Under the pieces are notes generated by a model. That model searched no databases, was not told where the DNA came from, and was given only the letters and a program-made list of their open reading frames with translations. A program made the translations under genes and the position numbers. 32,716 bases of DNA, taken from the NCBI GenBank assembly GCA_024699425.1, contig JAILPP010000079.1:1-32716 (forward strand), in the 5' to 3' direction. This document shows, in pieces, positions 16,549-24,990 of this stretch. This DNA comes from Oscillospiraceae bacterium (GTDB taxonomy: Bacteria > Bacillota > Clostridia > Oscillospirales > Ruminococcaceae). Each line of letters begins with the position of its first letter. Positions within the stretch are counted from its first letter, which is position 1.

Positions 16549-16681
16549 TGTTTCGGAAAATGTGCTAAATGTTTACCATTGTATTTGTGCAGCATTGCAT
16601 ATAATCCGTCAAATCGTTGGATATAATAGCCAAAAACAGTACACCGGAGTTGGACGAATCTCCAAAGTTTCAAAAAAGCAC

Positions 16682-16710
16682 TTTACATTTCAGTAAGAAT
16701 ATACTATAAT
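16682..16710 (+). promoter_or_regulatory. Promoter of the GH9 cellulase gene
   Basis: TTTACA (16682-16687), a 17-nt spacer, TATAAT (16705-16710). Transcription from here gives a leader of about 135 nt. Confidence 0.75.
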
Positions 16711-16851
16711 TAGATTGATAGGACAACCCTGAAAGCGTGAACATTTTGTGACCGTGAGGGGGATTTCCTGTAGGTATGTTTTACCGCATCTGCTTGCACT
16801 GGCGGCTGCGGTACAAGAAATTTTTCTAATTTTAATGGGAGGGTAAAACCA

Positions 16852-19800
16852 ATGCTGAAATCAAACTTTGGTAAGAGATTTGCGGCTGGCGCTGCCGCAC
16901 TCGCTATGGCTGCCTCTGCATCCGCAGCGTCTCTGTCCACAACTCTGACCGCATTCGCAGGCGTTATGACCGGTGAAGGTACCTTTGAGGAGGGTGCCGG
17001 TCTTCCGTGGCATATCTGCGAGAACGGCACCGGTCAGATGGCTTTCTCCATCGCAGACGGTGTATATTCGATCCTCATCAAGAACCCCGGCGGTGCTTCC
17101 AACGGCGGTGACGACAGATGGGACTGCCAGTTCCGTCACAGAGGTCTGTCCATTGAGTATGGTCATAAGTATCGTCTGACATACTCCGTATACGCTACCA
17201 ACAGCGGTCATATGTACGGCAAGATGGGTGATATCACACTCGATGACGCTGAGTACTGGCACAACAACGGTAACAAGCTCGATCTGTCCTACAAGGAGCA
17301 TATGACAATGTCCGAGCTTGAAACTGCTCTGAGGGGCGCTTCCGGTAAGGAGACCGGCACAGAACAGAGCCAGTGGGATATTCCTTACTATCAGGGCTGG
17401 AATTCCTGGAAGGAAGATACGATTCCTGCCAAGCAGTGGAAGACCTATGCTTACGAGTTCTACATTGACAAGACCTACATGGAGAACGTTGCAGGTAAGC
17501 AGCCTGACGGCAAGGGCACCGCAGAGTGGACCTTCCACTTCGGCGGCGACGGCGAATTCACACAGCAGGCTTGCTTCCCGGAAGGCACTATCCTCAAGTT
17601 CGATAACCTGATGCTCATTGACATGACCGATGACAAGAACGACTTCGTGCCTGATAGCAAGCCCGAGCCCATCGGTATCGCTGTAAACCAGGTCGGCTAC
17701 TTCACCAATCTGGAGAAGAAGGCTACCATCATCGTAAAGGAAGGCGCTTCCCCTGTCAGCTTCGAGATCTCCGGTCCGGAGTCTATGACCGGTACTGCTT
17801 CCGCTACCACACTGGAGCCGCACGCTGGTGAGTATTGCCAGGTAATCGACTTCTCCAAGCTGACCAAGCCCGGCGAGTACACCCTGAAGGCTGACGGTAA
17901 GTCCGTTACTTTCAAGATCGGTGAGTACGATGACAACTACAAGTCCCTGCTTGCTGACTCCCTGAACTACTTCTACCTGAACCGTTCCGGTATCGACATC
18001 GAGGAGAAGTACATCCAGAACGGCGGTCAGAACGACAGCAAGGCTGCTCTGGCTCGTAAGGCAGGTCACAAGCCGGATGAGGCTTATGTAACCGATGAGT
18101 GGGTATTTATCTACAAGGAAAGAACCAACACTGAGATTCAGGGCAGATATTCCAAGAAGATCGACGTATCCAAGGGCTGGTACGATGCCGGTGACTATGG
18201 TAAGTACGTTGTAAACGGCGGCGTTTCCATGTGGACTCTCGCAAGTGCATATGAAATGAACCCCGACAAGTTCAAGGACGGCGCTTCCTTCATCAATATC
18301 CCTGAGACCGGCAACGGCACTCCGGATATCCTCGATGAGCTGAAGTGGGAGGCTGACTTCTTCCTGAACATGACCCGTGATGACGGCATGGTATACCACA
18401 AGATCCATGACTACAAGTGGACTGCTCTGGGCGTTATGCCGTACCTTGAGGAAGGCACCGATGAGAACGTAACCTTCCCGACCCGTATCGTAAAGCCCGT
18501 TACATACGCTGCAACCCTGAACTCCGCTGCTGCTCTGGCACAGCTCGCACGTCTGCTCGACAAGGCCGGCGACAAGGATGCTTCCAAGTACCTCGATGCC
18601 GCAAAGAAGAGCTACAAGGCTGCTAAGGATTCCTATGTAAAGGCTTACGGCGATATCTATTCCGAGGCTAAGGATGCAACCTCCAACGTTCTGTTCGCAC
18701 CGCTCGACCAGAACAAGGGTGGTGGCCCCTACGGTGATACGCAGGTTACCGATGAATTCTACTGGGCAGCTTGCGAACTGTACGCAACCACCGGCGACGA
18801 AGAGTACTACACCGACCTGAAGGGCTCCAAGGAGTTCGCATTCAAGGTTATCACTGACCTCGTTGGCGGTGAGAACAAGGGTTCTCCCACATCCTTCACA
18901 TGGGGCACACTGTCCTCCCTCGGTACCGCTTCCCTGCTTCTGAGCGATGCGAAGCTGACCGATGCTGAGAAGAAGACCTGCGTACAGCAGTTCCAGGAAG
19001 CAGGCGACTTCTATCTGGACGTACAGAGCAAGAATATGTACGGCTCCAACTACAAGGGCAATGACTACGATGCAGAGATCACCGATATCACCGGCGATAC
19101 TGCTACTCCCAAGACCGTTCCGCTGAAGAACGCTTACGAGTGGGGTTCCAACTCCATGGTTATCAACAATGCTATCATCGAGGGTATCGCATACAAGGAA
19201 ACTGCTGACGTGAAGTACCTGAACGGTGTTGCAGAGGCTATGGACTACATCCTCGGCAGAAACCCGCTGGAGAACTCTTACATCACCGGCTACGGTGTTG
19301 AGGGTAAGATGACCGCTAATCCGCACCACAGATACTGGTGCCATCAGATGAAGAACACCTGGCCGTATGCTCCGAACGGATGCCTGTCCGGTGGTCCTAA
19401 CTCCAACATGAACGACCCGATGATCCAGGGTGCCGGCTACAAGATCGGTGAACTGGCTCCGATGAAGTGCTACTACGATAACTGCGACGCTTGGTCTGTA
19501 AACGAAATCACCATCAACTGGAACTCTCCTGTCGTTTGGATTTCTTCCTTCCTGGAGGACAACTACAAGGGCGATGGCAAGACTCCGGAAGTAAAGCCGA
19601 CTGAAACTCCGACTTCTGCTTCTGAGCAGGGTGAGTCCGGCGATCCTTCCAAGGTTCTCTGGGGCGATGCTGACCTGAGTGATGCTGTTGATATCATGGA
19701 CGTTATCAGAGTCAACAAGGTTCTCGTTGGTGCTGCGAAGCTCGAGGGTCAGGGTCTGCTGAATGCTGACGTTAACGTATCCGGTGACATTGATTCTTCT

Positions 19801-19872
19801 GACTCCCTGAATGTTCTGAAGCTCGCTCTGGGCGTTCTGAAGCAGTCTGATATGCCTGTCAAGAAGTCTTAA
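16852..19872 (+). CDS. Secreted GH9 endoglucanase/cellulase with CBM and dockerin
   Basis: Hydrolyses beta-1,4-glucan as a cellulosomal enzyme. It has 1006 residues: a signal peptide (1 to about 36, cut near AFA-GV), a CBM4/9-like beta-sandwich (about 40-260), a CelD-type Ig-like domain (about 272-360), the GH9 (alpha/alpha)6 catalytic domain (about 362-905), a Pro/Thr/Ser linker (910-932) and a type I dockerin (about 936-996). Catalytic-base Asp445 and Asp448 lie in GWYDAGDYG, His825-His826 in NPHHRYW, and proton donor Glu885 in WSVNEITINW. The dockerin has two calcium loops, GDADLSDAVDIMDV and ADVNVSGDIDSSDS. Codons are strikingly uniform (Lys almost always AAG, many GGT/GCT/CGT), unlike its neighbours, which points to very high expression. 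Monocistronic, with its own promoter and terminator. Confidence 0.95.
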   Translation: MLKSNFGKRFAAGAAALAMAASASAASLSTTLTAFAGVMTGEGTFEEGAGLPWHICENGTGQMAFSIADGVYSILIKNPGGASNGGDDRWDCQFRHRGLSIEYGHKYRLTYSVYATNSGHMYGKMGDITLDDAEYWHNNGNKLDLSYKEHMTMSELETALRGASGKETGTEQSQWDIPYYQGWNSWKEDTIPAKQWKTYAYEFYIDKTYMENVAGKQPDGKGTAEWTFHFGGDGEFTQQACFPEGTILKFDNLMLIDMTDDKNDFVPDSKPEPIGIAVNQVGYFTNLEKKATIIVKEGASPVSFEISGPESMTGTASATTLEPHAGEYCQVIDFSKLTKPGEYTLKADGKSVTFKIGEYDDNYKSLLADSLNYFYLNRSGIDIEEKYIQNGGQNDSKAALARKAGHKPDEAYVTDEWVFIYKERTNTEIQGRYSKKIDVSKGWYDAGDYGKYVVNGGVSMWTLASAYEMNPDKFKDGASFINIPETGNGTPDILDELKWEADFFLNMTRDDGMVYHKIHDYKWTALGVMPYLEEGTDENVTFPTRIVKPVTYAATLNSAAALAQLARLLDKAGDKDASKYLDAAKKSYKAAKDSYVKAYGDIYSEAKDATSNVLFAPLDQNKGGGPYGDTQVTDEFYWAACELYATTGDEEYYTDLKGSKEFAFKVITDLVGGENKGSPTSFTWGTLSSLGTASLLLSDAKLTDAEKKTCVQQFQEAGDFYLDVQSKNMYGSNYKGNDYDAEITDITGDTATPKTVPLKNAYEWGSNSMVINNAIIEGIAYKETADVKYLNGVAEAMDYILGRNPLENSYITGYGVEGKMTANPHHRYWCHQMKNTWPYAPNGCLSGGPNSNMNDPMIQGAGYKIGELAPMKCYYDNCDAWSVNEITINWNSPVVWISSFLEDNYKGDGKTPEVKPTETPTSASEQGESGDPSKVLWGDADLSDAVDIMDVIRVNKVLVGAAKLEGQGLLNADVNVSGDIDSSDSLNVLKLALGVLKQSDMPVKKS

Positions 19873-19886
19873 ATTACACAAACTAC

Positions 19887-19920
19887 GAAACACGGCGGTT
19901 TTACTGCCGTGTTTCTTTTT
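19887..19920. terminator. Terminator of the GH9 gene, overlapping the end of yqfD
   Basis: GAAACACGGC (19887-19896) pairs with GCCGTGTTTC (19906-19915), with a T-rich tail on the plus strand. The yqfD stop codon at 19901-19903 lies in the loop, so the hairpin may serve both convergent transcripts. Confidence 0.82.
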
Positions 19921-21079
19921 GTTCCAACAGAAATATATCCGTTGTCTCCCCGATCTCCCCTTCCAGCCGATAGCAAATGTCGGCAGTGACAGACGTTCCA
20001 TCCGTCTTATAGGTGATCTTCCTGTCGAGTATCTCCGCATCGCTCAACAGAAATTTCTCATAGCGGACAATCGAAGTGTGCAGCGCAAGTCTCGCCTCCT
20101 CTTCCGTGCGAACCGTCTCCTGCAACTGCACCTCCTCCGACGTTTCACACAGAATCTCACACGGCAGACGAAATCCCAGACAATAAATCGGCGTGGCTGA
20201 CTGCGTGACGTGTACTTCTTCAAATCGGCACTTCCCCGCCGTCAGAGGAATTTCCAGCCCGAACAGCCGCAGCCGTCTGCGTTGAAATATCCTCCCTGTC
20301 GGAACGGTTCGTGTCTCGGTGAAATACTCGGTCAGCTCGGCTTCCCGTTTGAAAATCCCTGTAATTTCGGCGTTTGCATGGAGAAATGTACTCCGTCCGT
20401 AAGTATCTGTCCGCACGCCGCTGACCAGCATTTCCCCCCTGACTACCCCGTCCCCGATGATATGACAAAGCTGCCCCGATCGGACGTTCACGCCCGTGAT
20501 CTGCGCATCATAGCGGGAAATGATGTTGCACGGCTGACGTTCATGCAGCATCGGCAGATTCTGCCGTTCCTCAGCGATCTGCACGACCAGACGGTTTCCC
20601 GTGTGGCGAATGCCTGCCCACGCAATTTCCTGAATGGAAGTCCGCAGACGGTTTTCACAGTGATACATATCTATTTCCCGAATCCAAGTTCCACGCTGTA
20701 CGCCCTCTTCAGACAAAATTGACAGGATTGTCTGTTTGTCAACGACATTTGCGCCCTGAATCTCAATCGTCTCCACCACATTGGACTGGTAGAAAATCAG
20801 CCCTGCCCCAAGCAGCAAGCCTGCGATCAGACCAAACCGCAGTCGGAAACGGCGTAATTTTCCGCTGACGGAGGGAAGCGGCTGCACCTGTATTTCCATA
20901 TGATAAACCGTTGCTAATTCCTGTACTGTTTTAAGATCACGCCGCAATATTCGCCCGCAGAACATCTCGCCGTAACAGCATTGTTCGCCGCAGGCAACAG
21001 GGCTTTCCCGCAGTGCATTGATAAAGGGATAAGGATTTCTACCTGTGATGCGAATATCGCAGTATTCCCGCAGTTTCAT
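19901..21079 (-). CDS. yqfD: Sporulation protein YqfD
   Basis: A 392-residue single-pass membrane protein of the YqfD family, made in the mother cell of sporulating Firmicutes. A cytosolic start (YCDIRITGRNPYPFINAL) is followed by basic residues and one membrane segment (FGLIAGLLLGAGLIFY, about residues 83-98). The extracytoplasmic part begins with VETIEIQGANVVDKQTILSIL and GTWIREID and ends with a beta-rich region. The start is fixed by GGAGGTG inside the end of yqfC, 4 nt upstream. Length is close to the B. subtilis protein. Its exact biochemical role is not known. Confidence 0.88.
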   Translation of the reverse strand: MKLREYCDIRITGRNPYPFINALRESPVACGEQCCYGEMFCGRILRRDLKTVQELATVYHMEIQVQPLPSVSGKLRRFRLRFGLIAGLLLGAGLIFYQSNVVETIEIQGANVVDKQTILSILSEEGVQRGTWIREIDMYHCENRLRTSIQEIAWAGIRHTGNRLVVQIAEERQNLPMLHERQPCNIISRYDAQITGVNVRSGQLCHIIGDGVVRGEMLVSGVRTDTYGRSTFLHANAEITGIFKREAELTEYFTETRTVPTGRIFQRRRLRLFGLEIPLTAGKCRFEEVHVTQSATPIYCLGFRLPCEILCETSEEVQLQETVRTEEEARLALHTSIVRYEKFLLSDAEILDRKITYKTDGTSVTADICYRLEGEIGETTDIFLLEQKETRQ

Positions 21080-21083
21080 GCCG

Positions 21084-21341
21084 TCACCTCCGTTCTTTCA
21101 GGTTCAGGGAGGTGATGCGTCCCCGAACAATGACATTATTATCATTGTAATCAAACACCCGCAAATGTGTCCCCCAGATCTCAATTTGAAGCTCACGGGT
21201 CTCCAGACAGACCCGCATATCATGATATTCCAGCACCTTGCGGCAATTCTCCAGCCGCAGTTCCCGATTGCTGTGCAGATGCAGAGAGCTTTCCAGATAC
21301 ATCCAGTTCATAAATTCCCGTTTCCACCGCACGTCCATCAC
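21084..21341 (-). CDS. yqfC: YabP/YqfC-family sporulation protein
   Basis: A small beta-rich protein of about 85 residues of the YabP/YqfC family. SNRELRLENCRKVLEYHDMRV followed by ELQIEIWGTHLRVFDY and IVRGRITSL is the usual family pattern. It is paired with yqfD, as in B. subtilis, with only 4 nt between stop and start. The start is doubtful: GTG at 21341 and ATG at 21338 are adjacent, with GAGGTG only 2-3 nt ahead. A short form starting at the later Met in EFMNW is also possible. Confidence 0.82.
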   Translation of the reverse strand: MMDVRWKREFMNWMYLESSLHLHSNRELRLENCRKVLEYHDMRVCLETRELQIEIWGTHLRVFDYNDNNVIVRGRITSLNLKERR

Positions 21342-21354
21342 CTCGCTGCATTCT

Positions 21355-21394
21355 ATGCGGAAATGTGCGGGAATATTCCCGCAGACTGCCGCAT
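21355..21394. promoter_or_regulatory. Nested inverted repeat between yqfC and ylbJ
   Basis: A perfect 18-bp palindrome, TGCGGGAATATTCCCGCA (21366-21383), is enclosed by ATGCGG (21355-21360) and CCGCAT (21389-21394) at equal 5-nt distances. It lies in the 72-nt gap between two outward-facing sporulation genes. It could bind a dimeric regulator, or two dimers. Confidence 0.5.
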
Positions 21395-21413
21395 ATGCTG
21401 TGTCGGTGATGTT

Positions 21414-22400
21414 ATGCGAATCCAGAAATCAGCCGGAATTTCGGCAATATTACTCATGCTGACCGCCGCTGTCTGTCATCAGGCAGTCCGTTGCAGCATT
21501 CTGACGGCGGGCAAACGCTGCCTGACCGTGCTGATTCCCTCGCTGTACTTTTTTTCGATGCTGAGTGTGTTTGCCGTCCGTTCAGACGGACTGCGGGCAC
21601 TCTGCGGGAAAAAAGGCTTGCCTTTGGGGATTCTCCTGTTCTCACAGATCGGCGGGTATCCCGTGGGAGCGCAGCTTCTCCACGAGGCGGCACGCAGCGG
21701 AGAAATCTGCAAGGAGGACGAAAAACGCCTTCTCTGCGTATGTTTCGGGTGCGGACCGGGATTTCTGCTCGGAACGGTCTGCAGCGGACTGCCGCTGCAT
21801 CTGACTTTATGGGTGATGCTGTCGGTCATGCTGCCGAATCTGCTGCTTGCACCCCTGTTTCTGCGGGGATTTCAGCCGAAGGAGTGCAAACCGCCGAAAC
21901 TCCCGTTCGTACAGCTTCTGACGGGGACAGCAGAAAGCGCCGCAGATGCCATGCTGAAAATCACAGCGATGATACTGGCATTTGCGGCGCTTATGGGACT
22001 ATTGGAAGGGCTGAATCTGTTCACGTTGTTGTCGGAACAAACTGCGCAAACGATCCGTAGTCTGCTGGAAGTGAGCTGTGTGACGGAGCTTTTGCAGGTC
22101 GGCGGGACACTCCCCACGGCGGCGGCTTGTCTGAGTTTCGGCGGAATCTGCGTGCATTTACAGCTTGCAGCGATCACAGGCGGCATGGATTGGCTGCGCT
22201 TTCTTCTGACCCGCCTGTGTACCTCGGCAATGACTTATCTGATCTGCTTTGCGGGCATGAAATGGCTGTTCTGCGGGGTCACATCGGTGTTCCTCCCCGC
22301 CGTGCAGCCGCAGTGGACCACGGGAAGTATTCTCCCCGGAGCTTGTCTGCTGCTCATGTCGGTGATGCTGCTCCGCACGGGAACACGGACATCGCACTGA
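21414..22400 (+). CDS. ylbJ: Sporulation integral membrane protein YlbJ-like
   Basis: A polytopic membrane protein of about 328 residues resembling YlbJ, a protein of the forespore/mother-cell envelope related to nucleoside-recognition transporters. Family marks are ILIPSLYFFSMLSVFA, IGGYPVGAQLL (the GYPxGA turn) and GCGPGFLLGTVC in the first half. The second half repeats membrane helices around TAESAADAMLKITAMI. The ATG at 21414 is chosen because the frame further upstream only mirrors yqfC. The ribosome site is weak (GGTGA). It ends 7 bp from the convergent GTPase gene, with no terminator between. Confidence 0.78.
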   Translation: MRIQKSAGISAILLMLTAAVCHQAVRCSILTAGKRCLTVLIPSLYFFSMLSVFAVRSDGLRALCGKKGLPLGILLFSQIGGYPVGAQLLHEAARSGEICKEDEKRLLCVCFGCGPGFLLGTVCSGLPLHLTLWVMLSVMLPNLLLAPLFLRGFQPKECKPPKLPFVQLLTGTAESAADAMLKITAMILAFAALMGLLEGLNLFTLLSEQTAQTIRSLLEVSCVTELLQVGGTLPTAAACLSFGGICVHLQLAAITGGMDWLRFLLTRLCTSAMTYLICFAGMKWLFCGVTSVFLPAVQPQWTTGSILPGACLLLMSVMLLRTGTRTSH

Positions 22401-22407
22401 ACCTGCA

Positions 22408-24972
22408 TCAGCCGCCAAGATGCGCCCGTATCTGCCGTTCCGCTTCTGCGATTTCAAGACGCAGTTCTCCGGCGGACATACGGTAAGCGCCGTTGCCCAG
22501 TATGATGATCTGTTCCGTGCCATCCGATGTTGCCACACGGACACGGTAATTTTTGGCTAAATCATGGGAAATACGCTCTATGTAGGTATCGGCTGTTTCG
22601 GCTTCCTTTGTGTAGACGATGCTAATGCCGCTTTCCTCCGAGATGCTCCCCGGATTGCCCTTGACCCGATACGCATCAAAGACCACGATCAGACGGCACT
22701 GCCGATAACCACGGTAATTCGCCAGAATATGCACAAGCTGCGCACGGGCGGCATCCAGATTTTCCTGTGCGGTACGTTTCAGTTCGTCCCATGCAAAAAT
22801 GATATTATAGCCGTCCACAAGCAGATATTCCGGTCCTGTCGGCAGCGGAACGGGTTTCTGCTTCGGGGCGGCTTTCTCCGTGTGGAGGTGGTGACGCTCG
22901 TCACGCTGATCCCGTCTGACCGTGCCGTAAGTGCGCTCAAAAATCTCCATCAGTTCCTTGTCCTGTGCGGCACTGCCCGTATACGCCTCCCGCACGGGGC
23001 GCTGTATCGGTGCAATTTCGGGCGTTTTCTGCGGATGCAGATAACTTTCCGTTTGCATTCTGCCTGCCACCTCGTCCCACTTGACAAGTTCCCCTGCGCC
23101 GTGGGAACAGAAAATACTGTCAGGTGAATTGTCCGTATCGGCTTCGGGATTGTACGAAAACCGTTCAATCACGCTTTCCGCATCTGCACACGGCGCATAG
23201 CCTGCGGGGATACAGTTCAGCCGTCCCCGCCCACGGGTAAACTCCGTCAGCGTGGTACGATAGGTCATCATGACCGCAGCGGGACAGTCCCCCTCAACAA
23301 GAGAAAATTCCCCCAGATTCTGCGGAGCGCAAAGTTTTGCGCCTTTCATCTGCAAATCCGTCAGGACACGTCCGAGATGCTCTGACGGGAGTTCGAGCCG
23401 GAAATGCTGCCACGGTTCGAGCAGGACACTTTCCGCCTGCATCAGTCCCTGCCGCACAGCCCGATAGGTCGCCTGACGGAAATCGCCGCCCTCCGTGTGC
23501 TTCTTGTGGGCACGTCCTGCAGTGAGCGTGATCTTCATATCCGTGATCGGTGCGCCCGTCAGCACGCCGAGGTGCTGTTTTTCCCGCAGATGCGACAGAA
23601 TCAGCCGCTGCCAGTTGCGGTCGAGTTCATCTTCCCGACAGACACTGGAAAAGACCAGTCCGCTGCCGGGTTTGCCCGGTTCGAGCAGAAGCCGCACTTC
23701 CGCATAGTGCCGTAGCGGTTCATAATGCCCCATGCCCTCGACTGTTGTCCGAATTGTCTCTTTATAGGCAACGCCGGCAGGGGCAAAGTCCACGTCCAGT
23801 GAAAACCGTTCCGCAAGGACGTGTTTCAGCACGGCAAGCTGGATCTCCCCCATGAGCAGAACCTGTATTTCCTGCAACTGCGCTGAAAATGCCGTGTGAA
23901 GCTGGGGATCTTCCTGTTCAAGTCTGCGGAAAGCGAGCAGCGCCGTGTGAACCTGTACATCAGGCGGCAGAATCACAGAGTAGCGCAGAATCGGTTCCAG
24001 CAGGGGCTTGGCGGCATCGGTGAGCGTGCCGAATCCCTGCCCCGCATAGGTATGCGAAAGCCCCGTCACGGCGCAGAACTGCCCTGCCGTCACACTCTCG
24101 GCGGGAACGAATTTCGCACCGGAGTAAATGCGTATCTGGCTGATTTTCTCTTCCCACGGCGTACCGTCCGCATCGGTGCCGCTGAGGGTATCCCGAACGT
24201 GCAGACTGCCGCCTGTGAGTTTGATATGTGTCAGGCGTTTTCCCTGCTCGTCCTCGGTGATCTTGCAGACACGGGCTGCCAGATCGGAACGCTGCGGAAG
24301 CGGGAGCGTGTACTGCCTGAGCGTGTCGAGAAATTCCGAAACGCCATTCATTTTAAGCGCCGCACCAAAGCAGCACGGAAAAATGTGACGCTGCAAAACG
24401 GCTGCTGCAATGTCCGCTGTCTGCGCTGTGCCACTTTCAAGCACCTGTTCCATGAGGACCTCATCACAGGAACCGACCGCATCATAGAACGCTTCGTTTT
24501 GTGCCGAAAAATCAATAATCGCAGGGCTGAGACGTTCATGCAGTTCGGCAAGGAGTTCTTCACGGGAACGCTGTGCAATATCGGTCTTGTTGACAAAGAG
24601 AAAGACAGGAACGCCTGCCGACCGCAGCAGCGACCAGAGCGTTTCCGTGTGACTCTGCACACCCTCTGAACCGCTGATGACAAGGATCGCATAATCGAGG
24701 ACGGAAAGTGTACGCTCTGTTTCCGCCGAAAAATCGACATGACCCGGCGTGTCCAGAAGGGTCAGCACCGTATCTCCCAGATCCATGACCGCCTGCTTGG
24801 AAAAAATCGTGATACCTCGTTCTTTTTCCAGTGCATCGGTGTCGAGGAAGGCATCGCCGTGATCGACACGTCCCAATTTCCGCAAAGCGCCTGCTGTGAA
24901 GAGCAACCCCTCTGAAAGCGTGGTTTTTCCGGCATCAACGTGCGCCAGAATGCCGATTGTAAGATATTTCAT
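22408..24972 (-). CDS. TetM-like translational GTPase fused to a C-terminal Rae1/YacP-type NYN ribonuclease domain
   Basis: Probably acts on the ribosome. Of 854 residues, 1 to about 640 form an EF-G/TetM-type GTPase: G1 AHVDAGKT (10-17), ERGITI (51-56), G3 DTPGH (74-78, with the catalytic His78), G4 NKTD (128-131), and EF-G-like domains II-V. The domain-IV tip reads AHKKHTEGGDF (about 488-498) instead of the YSPVS-type loop of proven tetracycline-protection proteins, so resistance is doubtful. After a charged linker, residues 715-854 match YacP/Rae1 throughout: LLVDGYNII, VVFDAYRVKG, TKEAETAD and VATSDGTEQ. All the acidic residues expected of the NYN/PIN fold are there. The start at 24972 follows GAGGTGG. 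It is 18 nt behind the expansin gene. Domain calls are firm; the cellular role is inference. Confidence 0.88.
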   Translation of the reverse strand: MKYLTIGILAHVDAGKTTLSEGLLFTAGALRKLGRVDHGDAFLDTDALEKERGITIFSKQAVMDLGDTVLTLLDTPGHVDFSAETERTLSVLDYAILVISGSEGVQSHTETLWSLLRSAGVPVFLFVNKTDIAQRSREELLAELHERLSPAIIDFSAQNEAFYDAVGSCDEVLMEQVLESGTAQTADIAAAVLQRHIFPCCFGAALKMNGVSEFLDTLRQYTLPLPQRSDLAARVCKITEDEQGKRLTHIKLTGGSLHVRDTLSGTDADGTPWEEKISQIRIYSGAKFVPAESVTAGQFCAVTGLSHTYAGQGFGTLTDAAKPLLEPILRYSVILPPDVQVHTALLAFRRLEQEDPQLHTAFSAQLQEIQVLLMGEIQLAVLKHVLAERFSLDVDFAPAGVAYKETIRTTVEGMGHYEPLRHYAEVRLLLEPGKPGSGLVFSSVCREDELDRNWQRLILSHLREKQHLGVLTGAPITDMKITLTAGRAHKKHTEGGDFRQATYRAVRQGLMQAESVLLEPWQHFRLELPSEHLGRVLTDLQMKGAKLCAPQNLGEFSLVEGDCPAAVMMTYRTTLTEFTRGRGRLNCIPAGYAPCADAESVIERFSYNPEADTDNSPDSIFCSHGAGELVKWDEVAGRMQTESYLHPQKTPEIAPIQRPVREAYTGSAAQDKELMEIFERTYGTVRRDQRDERHHLHTEKAAPKQKPVPLPTGPEYLLVDGYNIIFAWDELKRTAQENLDAARAQLVHILANYRGYRQCRLIVVFDAYRVKGNPGSISEESGISIVYTKEAETADTYIERISHDLAKNYRVRVATSDGTEQIIILGNGAYRMSAGELRLEIAEAERQIRAHLGG

Positions 24973-24990
24973 GCGATTCACCACCTCGTT

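Larger units (their letters stand above)
16512..16851 (+). other. Intergenic region and structured leader of the GH9 gene
   Basis: After the operon terminator (16522-16548), bases 16549-16681 hold no gene I can support. The leader at about 16717-16851 contains TACCGCA (16781-16787) and TGCGGTA, which can pair around an 18-nt loop, then the AAGAAATTTTTCT stretch and the GGGAGGG ribosome site at about 16838-16843. CCCT and AGGG segments at 16727-16761 could also pair. No known riboswitch was recognised. Confidence 0.5.

Noticed and set aside
16717-16851. Known riboswitch (c-di-GMP, SAM, TPP, fluoride) in the GH9 leader
   Set aside because: None of the conserved core sequences of these classes could be found.
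16861-20040. 1059-codon minus-strand frame across the GH9 gene
   Set aside because: No start signal or domain; explained by the restricted codon set of the cellulase gene.
21045-21413. N-terminal extension of the YlbJ-like protein
   Set aside because: That stretch is antisense to yqfC and the yqfD start; the membrane protein proper begins at 21414.
22408-24972. Tetracycline resistance gene of the tet(M)/tet(O)/tet(W) class
   Set aside because: Likeness is to the superfamily only; the drug-displacing domain-IV loop is different and the protein carries an extra ribonuclease domain.
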